Shown in pieces: positions 5,398-9,653 of a stretch of 9,653 nucleotides of DNA (position 1 is its first letter; each line of letters starts with the position of its first letter). A model generated the notes under the pieces. That model made no database searches and was not told the origin of the DNA. It saw only the letters and a list, made by a program, of their open reading frames with translations. A program made the translations under genes and the position numbers. Source of the stretch: Glaciecola sp034112105 (GTDB lineage: Bacteria > Pseudomonadota > Gammaproteobacteria > Enterobacterales > Alteromonadaceae); contig JAWUVZ010000138.1 in NCBI GenBank assembly GCA_034112105.1, positions 1 to 9,653 of the forward strand. The letters are read 5' to 3'.

Positions 5398-6672
5398 ATG
5401 ATTAAGTATCTAAAGAAGGGGCCTACTCAAGAAGAGAAGGTAGCGTCAAATAAAAAAGTACAAACTATTGTCGAAGACATCATTAGCAACATAGAGACTA
5501 ATGGTGACGAAGCGGTACGAGAATACTCAGAAAAGTTCGATAAATGGACTCCGAAGTCATTTCGTCTCTCAAAAGAGGAAATAGCAGCGTGTTATTCCGA
5601 ACTTGATGAGCAAGTTATTTCCGATATTCGTTGGGCGCAAGCACAGGTTAAAAACTTTGCTCAAATACAGCGTGACTCTATGAAAGATGTCGAAGTGGAG
5701 ACCCTACCCGGCGTTACCCTTGGCCACAAGCATATTCCAATGGAGTCTGTAGGTTGCTATGTTCCTGGTGGTAAATATCCTCTCGTTGCATCGGCACACA
5801 TGAGCGTAGTGACTGCAAAAGTTGCAGGGGTAAAACGCGTTATTGCCTGTGCACCTCCGTTTGATGGTAAACCGTCAGCAGCTATCGTTGTTGCTATGGA
5901 CATGGCTGGAGCGGATGAAATATATTGCTTTGGCGGTGTGCAAGCAGTTGCTGCAATGGCCATTGGTACCGAAACAATTGCACCTGTAGATATGATTGTT
6001 GGCCCTGGAAATGCGTTTGTTGCAGAAGCTAAGCGCCAGCTATTCGGGCGTGTTGGCATTGACTTGTTTGCCGGGCCCACCGAAACATTAGTCATCGCAG
6101 ACGACAGTGTCGATGGCGAGTTATGTGCCGCCGATTTGCTGGGTCAAGCAGAGCACGGTCCAACGTCGCCAGCAGTGCTGTTAACCAACAGCGAAGCGTT
6201 AGCAAAAGAAACGATGCTAGAAGTTGAACGGCAATTAAAAATATTACCTACTGGTGAGATTGCCGGACAAGCATGGCGAGACTTTGGTGAGGTGATTGTG
6301 TGTGATACTTACGAAGAAATGTTAGGCGTTGCAAACAACCTTGCATCTGAACACGTGCAGGTAATGACCAGAAACGTAAACTACTTCAAAGATAACATGC
6401 AAAACTTTGGTGCTTTGTTCTTAGGGCCCGAAACTAATGTGTCATATGGCGATAAATGCATTGGGACCAATCATACACTACCAACTAAAAAGGCAGCGCG
6501 CTATACTGGTGGATTATGGGTTGGGAAATTCATTAAAACATGTACTTTCCAATATATTACCGAAGAAGCCTCTGTAGTGGTTGGTAATTACTGTTCTAGA
6601 TTATGCGCTGTAGAAGGTTTTGCTGGGCATAAAGAACAAGCTGACATACGACTGAGAAGATACGAGAAATAA
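5398..6672 (+). CDS. Histidinol-dehydrogenase-like zinc alcohol dehydrogenase (HpsN/sulfopropanediol-dehydrogenase type)
   Basis: This 424-residue member of the HisD superfamily probably oxidises a primary alcohol to a carboxylate in two NAD-dependent steps. Family landmarks are present: GCYVPGGKYPL (119-129), VGPGNAFVAEAKR (201-213), AGPTET (225-230), and LGQAEHG with zinc ligands Gln250 and His253. The catalytic pair Glu318-His319 sits in ASEHVQV, zinc ligand Asp352 in YGDKCIGTNHTLPT, and zinc ligand His411 near the C-terminus. The start MIKYLKKG and overall wording resemble HpsN, which makes sulfolactate from dihydroxypropanesulfonate, more than biosynthetic HisD. No his genes are nearby. 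GGAG (5387-5390) stands 7 nt before the ATG at 5398; an in-frame ATG ten codons earlier has no ribosome site and falls in promoter-like sequence. Substrate identity is unproven: no sulfonate lyase genes accompany it here. Confidence 0.85.
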   Translation: MIKYLKKGPTQEEKVASNKKVQTIVEDIISNIETNGDEAVREYSEKFDKWTPKSFRLSKEEIAACYSELDEQVISDIRWAQAQVKNFAQIQRDSMKDVEVETLPGVTLGHKHIPMESVGCYVPGGKYPLVASAHMSVVTAKVAGVKRVIACAPPFDGKPSAAIVVAMDMAGADEIYCFGGVQAVAAMAIGTETIAPVDMIVGPGNAFVAEAKRQLFGRVGIDLFAGPTETLVIADDSVDGELCAADLLGQAEHGPTSPAVLLTNSEALAKETMLEVERQLKILPTGEIAGQAWRDFGEVIVCDTYEEMLGVANNLASEHVQVMTRNVNYFKDNMQNFGALFLGPETNVSYGDKCIGTNHTLPTKKAARYTGGLWVGKFIKTCTFQYITEEASVVVGNYCSRLCAVEGFAGHKEQADIRLRRYEK

Positions 6673-6674
6673 TA

Positions 6675-7694
6675 TTGAATAAAAATAAACGTGTCACATC
6701 ATATGATGTAGCAAAAGTTGCCGGCGTGTCGCAGTCCGCAGTATCTAGGGTTTTTCAGAAAGGCCGCAGTGTTTCTGATAAAACGAGAGAAAAGGTACTG
6801 GCAACAGCAGATGAACTGGGTTATAAGCCCAATGCTATTGCACGAATGCTGATTACCAAACATTCAGGTATGGTCGCGGTTATTTTTTATTACCGGGTGA
6901 ACCTTATTTATCCTGAAGTATTGTCCTTGTTGAACAAACGTTTATCAGAAAAAAACGAACGGGTGTTATTGTTTAATTTGGATGATGCTGCGGGTTTAGA
7001 CGATATTTTAGAACACATATGGACCTTTCAGGTAGATGGCGTAATAGCAATTGCCGCCCATTTTGATAATGAAAGTATCAACAAATTCAAACAGCATCAA
7101 ATCCCAGTTGTACTTTATAACCGCCGAGTAGCTGGGCATTCGGCAAGTTCTGTTTGTTGTAATCATGAGCAAGGTATTTTTGAGCTAGTCGAGATTTTAC
7201 ATAACTTTAAACACAAAAATTATTTAGTCCTTGCCGGGCCAGAAGAATCTGACGTAGCCCAAGAACGCTGTGAATTAGCGCTTAAAGCACTCGCCAATAA
7301 AGGTATCAATAATGTACCAATAGAATATGGCGATTTTAGTTATGCGTCTGGACGACAGGCTTTTTCAAATTATATGGCATCACATTCTGCGCCCACTGCT
7401 GTTGTCTGCAGTAATGACACTATGGCTATAGGTGTAATAGATGAAGCCAGAGAGAATTGTGGTTTAAGAGTTCCTGAAGATTTATCTGTGGTGGGTTTTG
7501 ACGGCGTAAACGCCGTATTTTGGCATAGTTACCAACTCACTACGGTTAAGCAGCCTATAGAGCAGATGACCAAAGCCGCCGTTGACATTTTACTTGAACA
7601 AATAGCATCGCCTGAAAACCCAGCTCAACTTCGCGTATGGTCTGGATCTTTAATTCAAGGAAATACGGTAGGACCTGCAAGGAATGAACAATAA
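6675..7694 (+). CDS. LacI-family transcriptional regulator, TTG start
   Basis: This 339-residue regulator has normal family length. The N-terminal helix-turn-helix reads TSYDVAKVAGVSQSAVSRVF (8-27), with the recognition helix starting around Ser19-Gln20-Ser21. The conserved ELGYKPNAIARML hinge approach (47-59) and a periplasmic-binding-protein-like sensor domain follow, ending in dimer-type motifs such as VVCSNDTMAIGVIDEARENC and DLSVVGFDG. The start is TTG at 6675: no ATG or GTG lies between the HisD-like stop and the helix-turn-helix, and GAGA (6664-6667) is 7 nt upstream. The gap to the upstream gene is 2 nt, so translation is probably coupled. The gene overlaps the next gene by 11 nt. It most likely controls this locus through the divergent region, with a pathway intermediate as effector (inference). 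Confidence 0.9.
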   Translation: MNKNKRVTSYDVAKVAGVSQSAVSRVFQKGRSVSDKTREKVLATADELGYKPNAIARMLITKHSGMVAVIFYYRVNLIYPEVLSLLNKRLSEKNERVLLFNLDDAAGLDDILEHIWTFQVDGVIAIAAHFDNESINKFKQHQIPVVLYNRRVAGHSASSVCCNHEQGIFELVEILHNFKHKNYLVLAGPEESDVAQERCELALKALANKGINNVPIEYGDFSYASGRQAFSNYMASHSAPTAVVCSNDTMAIGVIDEARENCGLRVPEDLSVVGFDGVNAVFWHSYQLTTVKQPIEQMTKAAVDILLEQIASPENPAQLRVWSGSLIQGNTVGPARNEQ

Positions 7695-8385
7695 ACCACT
7701 GCTAGTCTTCATACCTGGTACTTTATGCACCAGTGACGTGTTTATGCCTATGTTGGCAGATTTTCCGCTTGAAGCAAAAATCGTCGAGTTTAATCAACAT
7801 GATAACTTATCAGATATGGCAGCTGAAGTTATGCGCATTGCGGGCGGGCGCCCTTTTATCCCAGTTGGGTTTTCTATGGGCGGGATGGTGGCGTTTGAAT
7901 TAATGCGCATGAATATTGGGCAACTTGCAGGAATAGTCTTGCTTAATAGTAATTGCCATGCAGATATAGCGGGGCGCAAAGCGGGTCGTGATAGCCATCT
8001 ACAAATTGCTAAAACCCAAGGTATTGAAACCCTTATCAGGCAAGAATATTTACCTGCCTACTTTGGTGACCCGTTGTGTGATGAAGGCGAAATCGTCACG
8101 GAAATGGCTAAGCAACTAGGCGTTAATACTTTTGAGGCACAGTTGAAAGTATTGGCTGAGCGTCCTGATTCTCTTAATATATTAACCAATTTTGATAAAC
8201 CATTATTGATAGTAGGGGCACAAAACGATCGACCTTGTCCACCTGCACACCAGCAAATAATGGCTAAAGCGGCGGCACAATCTGAACTACATTTATTATC
8301 AGATTGTGGTCATTTCGCGCCTTTGCAAGCGCCAATAATTATCGCCAATCTAATTAAGCAATGGGTAAATAAATATTATGCATGA
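7684..8385 (+). CDS. Alpha/beta hydrolase (cytoplasmic)
   Basis: This 233-residue alpha/beta-hydrolase fold enzyme has no signal peptide. The nucleophile elbow is GFSMG with Ser64. The acid is Asp182 (GAQNDRPCPP) and the base is His210 (DCGHFAPLQAP), so a full Ser-Asp-His triad is visible. The oxyanion-hole segment is FIPGTLCTSDVF (9-20), where an HG motif is usual but PGT is seen here, as in compact esterase and lactonase-like members. The cap between strands 6 and 7 is short (about 95-160). Expected chemistry is hydrolysis of an ester, thioester or lactone in the cytoplasm. The start overlaps the end of the regulator gene by 11 nt. The AGGA at 7670-7673 is 10 nt before the ATG; a second AAGGA lies too close to use. 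The end overlaps the aldolase gene by 8 nt. Confidence 0.85.
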   Translation: MNNKPLLVFIPGTLCTSDVFMPMLADFPLEAKIVEFNQHDNLSDMAAEVMRIAGGRPFIPVGFSMGGMVAFELMRMNIGQLAGIVLLNSNCHADIAGRKAGRDSHLQIAKTQGIETLIRQEYLPAYFGDPLCDEGEIVTEMAKQLGVNTFEAQLKVLAERPDSLNILTNFDKPLLIVGAQNDRPCPPAHQQIMAKAAAQSELHLLSDCGHFAPLQAPIIIANLIKQWVNKYYA

Positions 8386-9148
8386 ATTTAAACAGGCGCT
8401 GGCTAATAAACAGCCGCTATTAGGAACATTTGTAAAAACACCCCATTTTCATAACACTGAAGTATTATCAAAAGTTGGCTTTGCGACATTATGCCTTGAT
8501 GCAGAGCACGCCCCTTTCGACAGGCGTGATTTAGATACCTGCATTTTGGCAGCAAAAGCCAATCAGCAGCATGTTTTAGTACGCATCCCAAACGACCATC
8601 ACGATACTATTTTAAATACCTTGGATTTAGGCGCCGATGGTATTGTTATACCCCATGTAAAAAGTGCACAGCAATTAGAAAATGTTGTTAAGCAATGTTA
8701 TTACGGTCATAACGGGCGAGGTTACGCAGGCTCTACGCGTATGGCGGGTTATACCACAAATAACATGCAGCAGAACCTCGCGCATAATGCCAATAATACG
8801 GTGATAATTGCACAAATTGAAGATATTGATGCGCTTGATCAGCTAGACGCTATTTGCCAAGTAAAGGGCGTGGATTGTTTATTTATTGGCAGAATGGATT
8901 TGACAGTAGCACTAGGAGAAACTGATGCTAACTCATCTAAAGTAATCGAGACAGTGAGTAAAATTGTTCAAGTTGCCAACAAATATGAGCTTGCAACCGG
9001 CATGTTTATTGCCAATTTAGATGAGTTGGAGCATTGGCTGAAACTGCACGTTTCACTATTCCTACTGGGCTCAGATCACAGTTTTATGCTATCAGGAGCC
9101 AGACAATTACACACTAAATTCGAACAAGCTAAGCAAAATCAATCATAA
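8378..9148 (+). CDS. HpcH/HpaI-family class II aldolase
   Basis: This 256-residue enzyme matches the usual family length. Members cleave 2-oxo-4-hydroxy acids (for example 4-hydroxy-2-oxoheptanedioate or 2-keto-3-deoxy sugar acids) to pyruvate and an aldehyde, using a divalent metal. Visible landmarks are LGTFVKTP (15-22), the catalytic-base segment LDAEHAPFD with His44, Arg69 in VRIPN, the GADGIVIPHVKSAQQ strand (85-99), GRGYAGSTRMAGY (113-125), and the metal ligands Glu148 (IAQIED) and Asp174 (IGRMDL). The ATG lies inside the end of the hydrolase gene, so translation is probably coupled. As last enzyme of the tight operon it is a likely exit step to central metabolism. The aldehyde product is unknown. 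Confidence 0.9.
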   Translation: MHEFKQALANKQPLLGTFVKTPHFHNTEVLSKVGFATLCLDAEHAPFDRRDLDTCILAAKANQQHVLVRIPNDHHDTILNTLDLGADGIVIPHVKSAQQLENVVKQCYYGHNGRGYAGSTRMAGYTTNNMQQNLAHNANNTVIIAQIEDIDALDQLDAICQVKGVDCLFIGRMDLTVALGETDANSSKVIETVSKIVQVANKYELATGMFIANLDELEHWLKLHVSLFLLGSDHSFMLSGARQLHTKFEQAKQNQS

Positions 9149-9160
9149 GGCAATCAGGCT

Positions 9161-9653
9161 ATGAGTAAGCGCATTTGGTATATAAAAACAATATTCATTA
9201 TTTTAATACTAAGCCCATCAATCGTTTGTTCAAGTGCAAAATCAATTCACAAAGAAATAATACCACTTATGGATTGGACAACGCCGGATGTTCCCAACTT
9301 GTCGGTATTATCAATATCGCATTTACGCAATAGACAATATGGCAACAAATTCGTAAAACGTTCAGTCATAGCCAATAACAGTAGTGGCTATTCGTCATTC
9401 ATGCTCAGCTACGAAAGTGATGGCTTAACTAACTATGCACGTATTGATATTCCGCAAAAATCCGCGCCTATAAAAGGCTACCCAGTTTTATTTTATAGTC
9501 ATGGTTGGGTGGGGATTGATAATGCACCTTTGTTTAATTTCTTTCTTGAGCAAAACGGTAGTCAAGCCAAGTACATCGACAATATGGCAAAGCAGGGGTA
9601 TGTTGTGATTACACCTGGTTGGCGTGGGCATGGCACTGTAAACGGTGTCCCTG
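9161..9653 (+). CDS. Secreted alpha/beta hydrolase-like protein (3' end outside window)
   Basis: An open frame of 164 codons runs from ATG 9161 to the window end without a stop. AAGG (9147-9150) lies 10 nt upstream, and the gap after the aldolase stop is 12 nt, so it is probably the next gene of the operon. The N-terminus is a signal peptide: a basic MSKRIWYIK start, a hydrophobic core (IFIILILSPSIV) and a polar CSSAKS region. Cleavage after SSA is plausible. The Cys does not sit in a good lipobox. Residues about 105-125 read GYPVLFYSHGWVGIDNA, and later GYVVITPGWRGHGT: the strand-HG oxyanion and following strand pattern of dienelactone-hydrolase/S9-like enzymes. The nucleophile serine would lie beyond the window. 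It probably acts in the periplasm or outside the cell on an ester or similar bond. Confidence 0.75.
   Translation, partial: MSKRIWYIKTIFIILILSPSIVCSSAKSIHKEIIPLMDWTTPDVPNLSVLSISHLRNRQYGNKFVKRSVIANNSSGYSSFMLSYESDGLTNYARIDIPQKSAPIKGYPVLFYSHGWVGIDNAPLFNFFLEQNGSQAKYIDNMAKQGYVVITPGWRGHGTVNGVP

Noticed and set aside
5757..6095. 112-residue minus-strand frame
   Set aside because: Shadow of the HisD-like gene, with low-complexity Ala/Thr/Pro composition.
5398..6672. Biosynthetic histidinol dehydrogenase (hisD)
   Set aside because: No histidine genes are nearby, the neighbours are catabolic, and the N-terminus resembles HpsN-type enzymes.
7794..8591. Minus-strand frames at 7794-7979 and 8403-8591
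   Set aside because: Short antisense shadows of the hydrolase and aldolase genes.

Overview
The window reads as a moderately AT-rich gammaproteobacterial chromosome, probably a marine member of the Alteromonadales (Paraglaciecola/Glaciecola/Alteromonas type). This is an inference from the style of the NadA tail, a CCA-encoding tRNA-Ser, and the mix of IS relics and catabolic genes. It is not a database result.

Layout. (1) Positions 1-460 are conserved core: the 3' end of nadA (quinolinate synthase), a tRNA-Ser(GGA) with a clear sigma70-type promoter, and a strong hairpin terminator. (2) Positions about 460-3250 look like a decayed integration zone beside the tRNA. It holds the N-terminal scrap of a tyrosine recombinase (frameshifted, then truncated), a DUF805 membrane protein on the minus strand, an unrecognised 124-residue protein, an IS110-family transposase relic, and an IS6-family transposase pseudogene. 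The two IS relics abut in opposite orientations near position 2508 and share one chimeric reading frame. (3) Positions 3355-9148 form a compact, divergently transcribed catabolic locus. Leftward from a 112-bp intergenic region run an SDR dehydrogenase and a two-domain cupin protein, ending near a 12-bp perfect hairpin. Rightward run a HisD-like zinc alcohol dehydrogenase (of the type that includes sulfopropanediol dehydrogenase HpsN), a LacI-family regulator with a TTG start, an alpha/beta hydrolase and an HpcH/HpaI aldolase, with gaps of 2 nt or overlaps of 8-11 nt. (4) Twelve bases later a secreted alpha/beta hydrolase-like protein begins and runs off the window.

How the locus may work (inference). 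An exported hydrolase could release a substrate outside the cytoplasm. The cytoplasmic hydrolase could open an ester or lactone. The HisD-like enzyme and the SDR could oxidise primary and secondary alcohol groups, the bicupin could carry out an isomerisation or another metal-dependent step, and the aldolase could split a 2-oxo-4-hydroxy acid into pyruvate and an aldehyde. The LacI protein probably controls both arms from the shared intergenic region, where an imperfect CG-centred palindrome is present. The substrate cannot be read from the sequence. No transporter, kinase or desulfonating enzyme is in the window. I know of no described pathway with exactly this gene set, so this locus is the main candidate for an undescribed system here.
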